Below are positions 17,254 to 25,155 of a stretch of 64,000 nucleotides of DNA, one piece after another (positions within the stretch are counted from its first letter, which is position 1; every line of letters starts with the position of its first letter). The stretch lies in contig NC_010556.1 in the NCBI RefSeq assembly GCF_000019905.1, positions 2,568,001 to 2,632,000 on the forward strand, in the 5' to 3' direction. Below the pieces are notes generated by a model that saw nothing but the letters and a program-made list of their open reading frames with translations, was not told the origin of the DNA and did no database searches. Source of the DNA: Exiguobacterium artemiae 255-15. Its GTDB lineage: Bacteria; Bacillota; Bacilli; Exiguobacteriales; Exiguobacteriaceae. The position numbers and the translations under genes are program-made.

Positions 17254-17412
17254 TAATTTTGATAAAAACAGTCCGTTGATCGGTGTGATTTCCCCTTGTC
17301 CTTGAACGGTTGCTGCTTGAACCGTCAGAAAATTTAAAGCCGAAGAAGAAGGGAGGATAAGTGATGCAATAATTCCTGTAGCCAATACATGTTTCCACGA
17401 CAATTTCGACAT
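17254..17412 (-). pseudogene. 5' fragment of the Ig-repeat surface protein: signal peptide
   Basis: ATG 17412 opens a 53-residue host segment with a clear signal peptide: MSKLSWK, hydrophobic VLATGIIASLILP, and a cleavage region near VQAA. It ends in NGLFLSKL at the element border. The frame then runs into the element and stops. Its continuation is the 817-residue frame at 15917. The pieces fit without loss of bases. This fragment alone would be a useless secreted peptide. Confidence 0.75.
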
Positions 17413-17575
17413 GACGATCTCCTTTTGGACGTCTTTCTCGACGCACCTAAAATAAAAATCTAATATTACATTTAATTCTAATTTATTGATTTTTTTGTAT
17501 GTATATTGTTTTGATTTCTTATATCAATTGATTCTTTAGTATTTATACTGAGCCTACTCTTTTTTTGGACACGAC

Positions 17576-17604
17576 AAAATGACTCCGAAATTTTTTCGGA
17601 GCCA
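17576..17604 (-). terminator. Terminator of the gene at 17633
   Basis: GACTCCGAAA pairs with TTTCGGAGCC, with T residues after it on the minus strand. The gap 17413-17575 above it is AT-rich and should hold the promoter of the interrupted surface-protein gene, but no single clear match stands out. Confidence 0.7.
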
Positions 17605-17632
17605 TTACATGCCGTATTTATTTTTTAGTGCC

Positions 17633-18538
17633 TTAACGAACCGTAAACTTCACTTTATCTGCTTCTCCATAAGCATCCGGCTCGAACGTCCACCGCTCGA
17701 CACCAGTCTTGACTGCCTTGAAATGATAGCCTTCCATTTTGAGACGACCTTCACCTGATGAAAGCGCGCGATAAACGTATGGAGTCGTATCATCTTTATA
17801 TTCACGAACCACCGCAACCGATTGTCCTTTCTTTAAACTGATGTTGTGAGGACTCGTTAAATATGTATAGCCCGCATACCCGTCAAGCGTCATATACTTT
17901 GATACCTTCCCTGCAACTTTCCGATCATCCGCACCATTACCTGCTCGACGCGTTAACTTTGTCCCTTTGTACGAATAGACATCATGTACAATCGTCATTG
18001 ATCCCAGATACAGCTTTTGATCACGAATGACCGCTTTTCCGAATGTGTAAGTTTTTTTTGCTTCAAAGATTTTTTTGATCTTTTTTCCATCTGTCGATCC
18101 AATCAGAATAGGTGTGACATAGCCAGCATTTCCGCCACTTGGTCCAATCACCAACTGTTCTTTTTTCGTATCTATCATCTTTCCTTTAGCACGTACTGCA
18201 TAATAATCCGTCTCTCGATCCGTGTATGTATAGACCGTAGACCATTTTTTCTTTTTCGCATCGTATTTCTGAGCTTTTCCGATGACATCATTCATATACG
18301 TTTTTGAATTAAAGCGTTCGTATAAAACAAACGTTTCTGGATACTTTCCTCCGAGTAAATACACCGACCGTACATCAATCGGCTTATATCCGCCTGAGAG
18401 TTTACTTTTCTTTAATGAAGCGAGTTGTTTATCCACAATCTTGTTTTCTGATTTACTGAGTGCCGCTGCCGAATCCATCTGGATAGGCAAGAGACTGATT
18501 AATAGCCCTACCGCTGTAAATAATACTGTTTTTTTCAT
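17633..18538 (-). CDS. Secreted hypothetical protein
   Basis: 301 residues starting at ATG 18538 behind GAGGAGG. A signal peptide (VLFTAVGLLISLLP, then AALS) is followed by a lysine-rich beta-rich domain with many tyrosines, for instance IKKIFEAKKTYTFGKAVIRD and KKGQSVAVVREYKDD. No family is recognised. It lies 22 bases downstream of the J-like/TcaA-like membrane protein and is probably co-transcribed with it. The content would fit an extracellular ligand-binding or beta-propeller-like fold, but this is a guess. Confidence 0.75.
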   Translation of the reverse strand: MKKTVLFTAVGLLISLLPIQMDSAAALSKSENKIVDKQLASLKKSKLSGGYKPIDVRSVYLLGGKYPETFVLYERFNSKTYMNDVIGKAQKYDAKKKKWSTVYTYTDRETDYYAVRAKGKMIDTKKEQLVIGPSGGNAGYVTPILIGSTDGKKIKKIFEAKKTYTFGKAVIRDQKLYLGSMTIVHDVYSYKGTKLTRRAGNGADDRKVAGKVSKYMTLDGYAGYTYLTSPHNISLKKGQSVAVVREYKDDTTPYVYRALSSGEGRLKMEGYHFKAVKTGVERWTFEPDAYGEADKVKFTVR

Positions 18539-18559
18539 TTCAATTTCCTCCTCGATTGG

Positions 18560-19783
18560 TTAATAGCGTTCTGCATCATTGACGCTAAATGAACTTAATT
18601 GTTCGGTACTCTTGATAAACCATTGTTCTTGATCCAGGTCATATTTGAGATGATAGCGAAACGGTACGTTATCGCCGGGATCTTCTTCAACGAGCGAATC
18701 GTTTTCATCGTAATAATCGCCTACATAATAAGAAATCGCTTCAATCGTAGCAGATAAATCGGTCGCATTTTCACTGATCTTAATGGACGACGGTGAATAT
18801 TCAATACTGTCAAAATATCCTTCCCAATAAACGCCTCTCTTTTCTAAAGAGTTATAGTAACTTTGTTGTCTTGCCAAATAGTCAGGTTCTGTGTACAACG
18901 TAAAATAAGACGTATCCATGCTCTCATATGCACTTTTCCATTCACTGGCATGATCATTGATGGTACTGATGATGTCGTCCTTCACAGATTGTCTAACTTC
19001 CATACCGCGACCTTTTGCTGAATCAGAAAGCGAAGTCCGATTCGTCACTAACCAATCCTGTCCTGACTTTATCAAGTCTAGTTGCCAGACGATCGTACTC
19101 GAATCTGGTCGTTCATGAAAATAAGGCTGATAAGAACGGGAAGAGTAATCAACTGTCACTTTCGCCGTCGCTTGATCACCTTTAATGACGATATCGCTTT
19201 GAGGAATAGCATTCGTCGTCAACTCACCATCGAAGACATATCCACCGTTGATTAAATCATTTAAGCTGCTTTGGAAACCTTGATTGTACGTACTCGTACT
19301 TACAGAAAGACCTTTAACCGTTCGGTCAGTCAATGCATCTTCCAACTCCCGAAAGAAAATCTCGGAAATATCACTGATTTGTTCATACGATTCCTCTAAA
19401 TTTGTATCTTCTTTCGTTTTACCTTTTTCTTTGGAAGTCGATTCTTTTTTGTCTTCCTCTTTCGCTTCTTCTTCCCCTATGACAAATGTGGCATTCGACT
19501 TGGGTTCGTTTGACTTTTTAGCAACAACATCTTCTTCCATGCCCCAGTAATAATAGGCACTTCCACCAATTCCTGCTACTAAAAGGAGACTTATAATACC
19601 GACACCTCTTTTATTACGTTTTTGCTTTTGTTTTTTTTCATACTTGATAACGACGTATGCCCGTTCGATTTCTGTACGTTCTTCTGATTCTTCAGGGTGT
19701 GCTATTAACTTTTCTTCATAAGCTTTGTCTAACTCTTTCATACTCGATGTTCTTGATATGCCTAATCGTTCGTATGGATCCAT
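18560..19783 (-). CDS. Membrane protein: J-domain-like N-terminus plus TcaA-type extracellular domains
   Basis: About 407 residues. The second ATG (19783) has the better distance to AAGGAG. Residues 1-50 resemble a J-domain (DPYERLGISRTSSMKELDKAYEEKL) but lack the HPD motif. A membrane segment (IISLLLVAGIGGSAYYYWG) comes next, then an acidic Lys/Glu linker and two extracellular domains. The last, with ASEWKSAYESMDTSYFTLY, aligns by eye with the end of the TcaA-like protein at 23508-24899 (ASDWVDAANYQDTSYFTLV). It is thus a TcaA-like protein whose zinc ribbon has been replaced by a J-like segment. Function unknown; a cell-envelope sensor is plausible. Confidence 0.75.
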   Translation of the reverse strand: MDPYERLGISRTSSMKELDKAYEEKLIAHPEESEERTEIERAYVVIKYEKKQKQKRNKRGVGIISLLLVAGIGGSAYYYWGMEEDVVAKKSNEPKSNATFVIGEEEAKEEDKKESTSKEKGKTKEDTNLEESYEQISDISEIFFRELEDALTDRTVKGLSVSTSTYNQGFQSSLNDLINGGYVFDGELTTNAIPQSDIVIKGDQATAKVTVDYSSRSYQPYFHERPDSSTIVWQLDLIKSGQDWLVTNRTSLSDSAKGRGMEVRQSVKDDIISTINDHASEWKSAYESMDTSYFTLYTEPDYLARQQSYYNSLEKRGVYWEGYFDSIEYSPSSIKISENATDLSATIEAISYYVGDYYDENDSLVEEDPGDNVPFRYHLKYDLDQEQWFIKSTEQLSSFSVNDAERY

Positions 19784-19834
19784 AATCATTTCTCCTTTTA
19801 TGAAAATTTTGTTATTTTTATCTTTATTTTACAT

Positions 19835-19840
19835 TATAAT
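19835..19840. promoter_or_regulatory. -10 element in the divergent gap 19784-19870
   Basis: TATAAT at 19835-19840 serves the plus-strand operon; the surrounding TTATAATAA also gives a TATAAT-like element on the minus strand. The -35 regions are AT-rich and weak. Confidence 0.4.
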
Positions 19841-19870
19841 AACCATGGTAAGAAAGGAGTGCACACATAG

Positions 19871-20617
19871 ATGGCACATTGTTTAAATTGTCACACCCCT
19901 ATGAATGACCAAATGATTTTCTGTCCTGTTTGTGGACAAAAGAATGCTAGAAAAAGGTCACGTTTTTCTAAAAAATCTTGGGTGTTGTTTTTACTTGTAT
20001 TCCTACTTTTAGTTGGAGGAGGCGTTTTTGCCTATACAAGCTATCAGTCCTCACAACCTTTGTTTCAGACAAGCGAGTTGACTCGCTCCGAAGCTGACCG
20101 CGATGAGGTATTACCTCAAGGGTTCTCAGGCACGCAGCGTAGTCAATTAGCAGATGAGGAACTAGAAGACTATCTCGTATTTGACTCCGCTTCACCGGAT
20201 TCGCTTTATCGTTTCCTAAGCACCTATGCCCAACGTCTTCCTTCTATTGATAAAAAAGATGGGGACTGGAGCTACTACGATTCGAACATCGAAGATTATA
20301 GTCCTTATTCCGATCTTTTCTACGGTGAAAAGGATTTGACAGATGATGAGCTTAATTCTTTTGGAAATCGTTTAGCTTTTTCTGAAGATGATCCGTATAG
20401 TTATGTGACATTACAAGATATGACGTTCGATTCAATCGAATTAATAAAAAAAAATCAATTCGATGTTCAAACAACCGAAATCTATTCACGTAAAGGTTTT
20501 GAAGATGAAGACCAACAGCTATATAAGACGATTACGAACTATGAATTAAGTTTCGAAGATGGAGCATACACAATCACTTCAGTTAAACGCTCATTTAAGA
20601 AGGAGATCAAATCATGA
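19871..20617 (+). CDS. Zinc-ribbon membrane protein
   Basis: 248 residues. The N-terminal zinc ribbon has CLNCHTP and CPVCGQ. A membrane segment (VLFLLVFLLLVGGGVFAY) follows, then an acidic extracellular domain of about 180 residues rich in Asp and Tyr. The start follows AAGGAG. It overlaps the next gene as ATGA and forms a two-gene operon divergent from the J-like/TcaA-like gene. Zinc ribbon + single TM + outside domain is the layout of Bacillota TcaA/YvbJ-like proteins. The outside domain here is not clearly related to TcaA. Confidence 0.78.
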   Translation: MAHCLNCHTPMNDQMIFCPVCGQKNARKRSRFSKKSWVLFLLVFLLLVGGGVFAYTSYQSSQPLFQTSELTRSEADRDEVLPQGFSGTQRSQLADEELEDYLVFDSASPDSLYRFLSTYAQRLPSIDKKDGDWSYYDSNIEDYSPYSDLFYGEKDLTDDELNSFGNRLAFSEDDPYSYVTLQDMTFDSIELIKKNQFDVQTTEIYSRKGFEDEDQQLYKTITNYELSFEDGAYTITSVKRSFKKEIKS

Positions 20618-21297
20618 TGTTACGAACAAGTCTTACGATTGTCTTCGCCGTTTTATTAAGTGGTTGTACAAATGAGTCTGCTAACTTGTACATGAAACAA
20701 AGTGCACAAAGCACACTAGAAGGTGAGCTCGAACAAGAGAAGCAATGGTTTGAAAAAGCAAAATTAGAAGGTGCGACCGACAAACATCTGATTGCTCTGA
20801 GTCAGCAACAAGAGGCATTTCACGATCTTGAAGCCGCTATTTATATGAATCAGACTACAAATGCTGTTAAGTTTGCTGAACGTGTCATGAACCAAACATT
20901 CGGTGATCGATCACTTGCGAATCAAGCTTCAACATATCATCGAACTTTACTGAAAATCGAACGTGAATTTAAAGATTTTCAAGGTACCTATACTTACACG
21001 ACGAGTGACCAAGGGGAGTATGAGCAGGATTACTCAAATGCGACAATCGATGTCAGTACGTATCCTAATCGAAAAGCAACATTAACCATTCATGATGTAC
21101 TTGACTATGAAGGTGAACCTCTCGATGACTTTGAATATACAGGTCGCTTTGATTCGGAAAACAGTTTAATGGTTTATTTTTATGAATCATCACTTGAAAT
21201 CACTTTTGATGAGGATGGTCATTTAACCTTCCGAGATTCCGGTATTGAAAAAGACTCTACTGTCGACTTTGAAAAATCAAAAAATCAGTCTTTATGA
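20614..21297 (+). CDS. Lipoprotein of unknown function
   Basis: 227 residues with signal peptide and lipobox LLSGC, so it should be lipid-anchored outside the membrane. An alpha-helical, Glu/Gln-rich part follows (about residues 20-110), then a beta-rich C-terminal domain (YTGRFDSENSLMVYFYE). Start codon overlaps the zinc-ribbon gene as ATGA. No family is recognised. Its partner upstream suggests that the two outside domains act together. Confidence 0.75.
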   Translation: MMLRTSLTIVFAVLLSGCTNESANLYMKQSAQSTLEGELEQEKQWFEKAKLEGATDKHLIALSQQQEAFHDLEAAIYMNQTTNAVKFAERVMNQTFGDRSLANQASTYHRTLLKIEREFKDFQGTYTYTTSDQGEYEQDYSNATIDVSTYPNRKATLTIHDVLDYEGEPLDDFEYTGRFDSENSLMVYFYESSLEITFDEDGHLTFRDSGIEKDSTVDFEKSKNQSL

Positions 21298-21298
21298 T

Positions 21299-21335
21299 AA
21301 AACGCTTGTCTTCATATGGAGACAAGCGTTTTTGT
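21299..21335. terminator. Bidirectional terminator between convergent operons
   Basis: AAAACGCTTGTC pairs perfectly with GACAAGCGTTTT around an eight-base loop; T-runs follow on both strands. Confidence 0.85.
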
Positions 21336-21338
21336 GTA

Positions 21339-23069
21339 TTACGCTTTCGTACCTTTCAAACGTCGTAGTCCATATCCTGCTAGACCACCGAAGAATGGGA
21401 AGAGGAAGAGCATGAAAGCATTCCAAAGTGTCAGGCTTGAAATAACGACACCAGCCATGAGATCTCCATCCCACTGAACTTCAAGTCGAGTCTGTGTGAA
21501 ATATGCCAATATGAGACCTCCAACTAGGAAGACACTTCCGTAGACGACCGTAGCATGTAGTGTTCGTATCCAGCGGAAACCTATCCCTATATGGATGGCA
21601 AACATAAGCAGAAGGAAAATTAGTCCGTATGGTGCAACGCTTGTTCGAAGAAGCTGTTCTTCTTCAAAAGGAGATGAACTATCTGCTATTTGAATCATAC
21701 GAGATACAAGACCAATATCGACTGTTTCATCAAAACGTGTGACTTTTGGATCGAGCGTTGGATCATTTCCATTCTCAATTTGATTGCCTACAATGTCTTG
21801 AATCCGACCAAGACCCGATGCTTCTTCTGCTTCTGTGACGGGTTTTTGTAAGTCGTTTAACCGATCTTCTCCGTATAAAGCGGCGCCAAGACGGTATTCT
21901 TCTGTTAAGACCGTCATTTTAAAATCAACTTGACCCGCTTGTGACATTACATAGATTGGTGAAGCACCACTTAAGAGCACGAGACTTGTCGCCTCTCCAA
22001 CTGCTGCATCATCTAGTTCATCTAGTTCGTTTAGATAATAGAGCTGTCCGATTGATGTCATAAGGACACCTACTAAATAAATACTCATCAGAGTCATCGC
22101 AGCAACCCGACCGACCTGCCAAGATCCGCGTAATTCTTTTTGTCCAATAAAGAGGAACAATAGGACTCCAGAAAACGAGATGAAGAAAGTCCGTAAGATG
22201 CCTTTTAATAGATGAAGATCAAAAATACCAAAGTCTGTCGCAAATAGTCCGACTAATAAAGCAATCAGAGATAATGTCAGCGAAAAAATGAAGGTTCGTT
22301 CAATTCGTTCGTTCCATGAGACTGCCTTCCCCCCAACGACTCCACCTCGTTCCAGTAACCAAGCACTACCAACTAGTAAGAATAGACCGGGTAACGAAAG
22401 AAGAAGATGACCGGAGAAAATATGAAAATCCAACTGATTGACTGCTTTCTGGATTTCCGATAAGTATTCGGCATCTCCGCGCGATACTTCCGTGATCAAC
22501 CACGATTTTAAGTCTTCACTTGATGTCAGTTGAAGACCTGCCAGCGATACAAATAACAAGAAGAAAAAGAGACCAACTGCACTATAATCACTTCCGATAT
22601 TCTGTTGAGCGGCCTTTAATGAATCAAGGGAGGCTTCTCCACTAACAAGACCCAGAATAATGAACAGTAAAACGATTATTGCTGCGAAGCAAATCAGGGC
22701 GGCTACGCTTCCGACTACTAGACTTGGATTCGAAGTCGACAGATCAAAGCGTGACAAAAATGTTCTTCCCCTCTCTTTCCATGTTGAGTTCGTACCCCAA
22801 TTTTGTGTCTTCCATTTTTTACGAATGTCATCCATGCCCGGTAAACGATCTACGATTGAACCTTCTGACGTTGCTGCCACAAGTCGTGAATGACCACAAC
22901 TCGGACAATAAGAAGAACGACTATCCATCTGATGTCCGCATCCAACACAAAAGTGAGCTGCTTGTTCAAAGCGAATCGGCCTTAGCTGTTTATCGAGTAC
23001 TGTCCCGTCTACACTACAATACTGAGCATGTTGAGCATGAGCTTTTCCACAGGTCGAGCAGTACTTCAT
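21339..23069 (-). CDS. Zinc-ribbon polytopic membrane protein
   Basis: About 576 residues from ATG 23069, which overlaps the previous stop as ATGA. Two zinc-binding clusters at the N-terminus (CSTCGKAHAQHAQYC; CVGCGHQ with CPSCGH) are followed by about ten hydrophobic segments and a ~90-residue loop after the seventh or so (TVLTEEYRLGAALYGEDRL). The layout is like Bacillota DUF-type 'zinc ribbon domain-containing membrane proteins' near tcaA/yvbJ genes. Function unknown. It is the last gene of a three-gene operon with the small zinc-ribbon protein and the TcaA-like protein. Confidence 0.78.
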   Translation of the reverse strand: MKYCSTCGKAHAQHAQYCSVDGTVLDKQLRPIRFEQAAHFCVGCGHQMDSRSSYCPSCGHSRLVAATSEGSIVDRLPGMDDIRKKWKTQNWGTNSTWKERGRTFLSRFDLSTSNPSLVVGSVAALICFAAIIVLLFIILGLVSGEASLDSLKAAQQNIGSDYSAVGLFFFLLFVSLAGLQLTSSEDLKSWLITEVSRGDAEYLSEIQKAVNQLDFHIFSGHLLLSLPGLFLLVGSAWLLERGGVVGGKAVSWNERIERTFIFSLTLSLIALLVGLFATDFGIFDLHLLKGILRTFFISFSGVLLFLFIGQKELRGSWQVGRVAAMTLMSIYLVGVLMTSIGQLYYLNELDELDDAAVGEATSLVLLSGASPIYVMSQAGQVDFKMTVLTEEYRLGAALYGEDRLNDLQKPVTEAEEASGLGRIQDIVGNQIENGNDPTLDPKVTRFDETVDIGLVSRMIQIADSSSPFEEEQLLRTSVAPYGLIFLLLMFAIHIGIGFRWIRTLHATVVYGSVFLVGGLILAYFTQTRLEVQWDGDLMAGVVISSLTLWNAFMLFLFPFFGGLAGYGLRRLKGTKA

Positions 23070-23488
23070 ACGTGTTGCCCCATTTCGGATCCACAGCATG
23101 TACAGTATTGTTGATCGTTACGTTGCGGTGTATGACAAGTAGAACATTCCACCTTCATCTGATCGGTTTCTCTAGGAACGGCTGTACCGCACTTACCGCA
23201 AAATTTCGCACCCGGTTCTAGTGCAGTTCGACATGATTTACATTGCTTTTGCGCTGCCTCAACTTCCATTTCTTCAATTCGTGATAATGCACCAAATACA
23301 AGCACTTCCTGCGCCAAAATGTCTTTAATTTCATCACGACGCCCTTCACTTCGAAGCTTCATATAATGCCGCTCCCCGATTTCGTACAAAAGACGTCCTT
23401 TTTCGCGTCGAGCTTGTTCGGCATTTTCATGCAGTTCTTTTGGTGTCATTTCTTGAAAACGTGATTTTATCATTTTCCAATCCATCAT
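23066..23488 (-). CDS. Soluble double zinc-ribbon protein
   Basis: 140 residues from ATG 23488, chosen for the GGGAGG upstream; ATG 23485 is equally possible. The N-terminal ~85 residues are helical and charged. Two zinc ribbons follow: CKSCRTA with CGKCGTA, and CSTCHTP with CTCCGSE. It lies 19 bases after the TcaA-like gene and overlaps the membrane-protein gene. Such zinc ribbons may link the proteins of this cluster to each other. Function unknown. Confidence 0.72.
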   Translation of the reverse strand: MMDWKMIKSRFQEMTPKELHENAEQARREKGRLLYEIGERHYMKLRSEGRRDEIKDILAQEVLVFGALSRIEEMEVEAAQKQCKSCRTALEPGAKFCGKCGTAVPRETDQMKVECSTCHTPQRNDQQYCTCCGSEMGQHV

Positions 23489-23507
23489 CTGTGTTTCCTC
23501 CCTGATT

Positions 23508-24899
23508 TTACTTAATGTTCGTAGCTTGCTGAATTCTAAAACTCTCTTCATAACTATCAGAATCCGGAGTGCTTCCATACGTGAAAAGGTACCGGAAGAG
23601 TGATTTTGATGTTGATTTCCCAGGGGATTCACTATCATACGAATAAAGTTCGCCACGGATATAGGTCGTTGCCATTAATTCGATTCCGACCGTATCACCA
23701 TATTCAACAAACTTTGCAGAAGAACGATCAATCGAGGCACTCATGAACTCGCCATCCCATTCCAAATCTTTTCTACTCCAGTCATCGTAATTTTTTTGTT
23801 GCTTCGCTATATACGAAGCATCATCGACGAGTGTGAAGTAACTCGTATCCTGATAGTTCGCTGCATCGACCCAATCGGAAGCATGTTCTTCCACGACTTG
23901 CTCGATTTGATCAAGGGTGGCTTCCGATGGTTGAAATACAAAATCAATTTTTTTCGTATCCGGTTTGACGAGTACCTCTTCTGAAGTCTCATCTCCCCAG
24001 GCAAATTGATTTTCAATAGCTAAAGTAATACCGTTCTTCGGAATCGGTCCGTATGAATCAAGTTCCGAAATCGTCTTCGATGTTACTTTTCCATCGACAA
24101 TCAGAAACGCGTCTGGATAAGTTTGATCTAAGGAGACGGCATTCCCTTTTAAGGTGATTTCATATTTTCGATTCGAAGCATCTAAGGTTAACGGATTGAT
24201 AGTAACTTCACTTGACTCTTTTCCATACTCCCCATCATAGGCAATTTTGGCATCCGTCAGTCCCGGGTATATGCCATCCATTTGAATACCATCTGCTGAC
24301 GCCTTACTACTTTCTGTCCCAACCGGATTAACAAGCGTCACTTTTGTTCCTTCAAAGTTACTGATGACTTCCGTTCGCACTCCCTCTAGCTGCAGACGAT
24401 AGTCCTTGAAGATTCCAAACTGACGTCCGTCCGCTACAATTTGTGCTGGAACATCGCTTTCGTTCTCAGCTTGAAGAGATGTGCCCGCCATTAATAAATA
24501 TTCCATAAATGATTTCTTTTGTTCAGGTGTCTCCTTCAAGGCATCCAGAAAACGCTGAGCCATTGATTGATCGATTTGCTTCCCATTAAACTCCGTATGT
24601 TCAGCCAATAACTTCGCATCACCCGAGCGAATGGCATCACGTACTTCATTTGTAGTCGCCTCAACGGTAAACCATTGTGTCGATAAACCATAGTAAGCCC
24701 CACCAGCTATTAACAGAAGTACAAGGGCTGACAGAAGAGCTTTTGTTTTTTTATTCATTTTCTTAGATTGAATAGGTTTTTCGTCTCTTTCTTTTTCAAT
24801 ATGGTTATTTTCTTCTTCGCGGCCCGCAAGAGCATCGCCACAGCTCGGACAAAATTTCAATCCACGCTTCGCGGAATTCGCACAATTCACACATGACAT
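23508..24899 (-). CDS. TcaA/YvbJ-like zinc-ribbon membrane protein
   Basis: 463 residues: zinc ribbon CVNCANSAKRGLKFCPSCG at the N-terminus, charged linker, membrane segment (LLSALVLLLIAGGAYYGL), then extracellular domains beginning WFTVEATTNEVRDAIRSGD as in TcaA, and an NTF2-like C-terminal domain. S. aureus TcaA affects teicoplanin sensitivity and binds envelope components; B. subtilis YvbJ is the closest named relative. ATG 24899 follows GGAGG. First gene of the three-gene zinc-ribbon operon. The relative at 18560 shares the C-terminal domain, so this region contains a local paralogous family. Confidence 0.8.
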   Translation of the reverse strand: MSCVNCANSAKRGLKFCPSCGDALAGREEENNHIEKERDEKPIQSKKMNKKTKALLSALVLLLIAGGAYYGLSTQWFTVEATTNEVRDAIRSGDAKLLAEHTEFNGKQIDQSMAQRFLDALKETPEQKKSFMEYLLMAGTSLQAENESDVPAQIVADGRQFGIFKDYRLQLEGVRTEVISNFEGTKVTLVNPVGTESSKASADGIQMDGIYPGLTDAKIAYDGEYGKESSEVTINPLTLDASNRKYEITLKGNAVSLDQTYPDAFLIVDGKVTSKTISELDSYGPIPKNGITLAIENQFAWGDETSEEVLVKPDTKKIDFVFQPSEATLDQIEQVVEEHASDWVDAANYQDTSYFTLVDDASYIAKQQKNYDDWSRKDLEWDGEFMSASIDRSSAKFVEYGDTVGIELMATTYIRGELYSYDSESPGKSTSKSLFRYLFTYGSTPDSDSYEESFRIQQATNIK

Positions 24900-25093
24900 T
24901 TCATAAACCTCCTTTTATCTCACACGAACAATCAAACTACACTAAGTTAAATTTATCCATAGAAGATATTAACACAAAAAAGATATATTTTAACTTAAAT
25001 TTGTAATAAAAAAAATCTATTTACTTATATTTAAAATAAAACTGTAGAATTGATCAAATAATTGTTCTTTCTATACATATAATGAACTATATA

Positions 25094-25150
25094 TAAAAAA
25101 ACAGACTGAATTCTCCCTTTCTTAAAAGGACGATTCAGTCTATTTTTTTA
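25094..25150 (-). terminator. Terminator of the secreted beta-propeller/Big_2 gene
   Basis: AGACTGAAT at 25103-25111 pairs with ATTCAGTCT at 25133-25141, with extra pairs inside; T-runs on both sides. The gap 24900-25093 is AT-rich, holds the promoter of the TcaA-like operon and no gene. Confidence 0.75.
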
Positions 25151-25155
25151 ATGAT

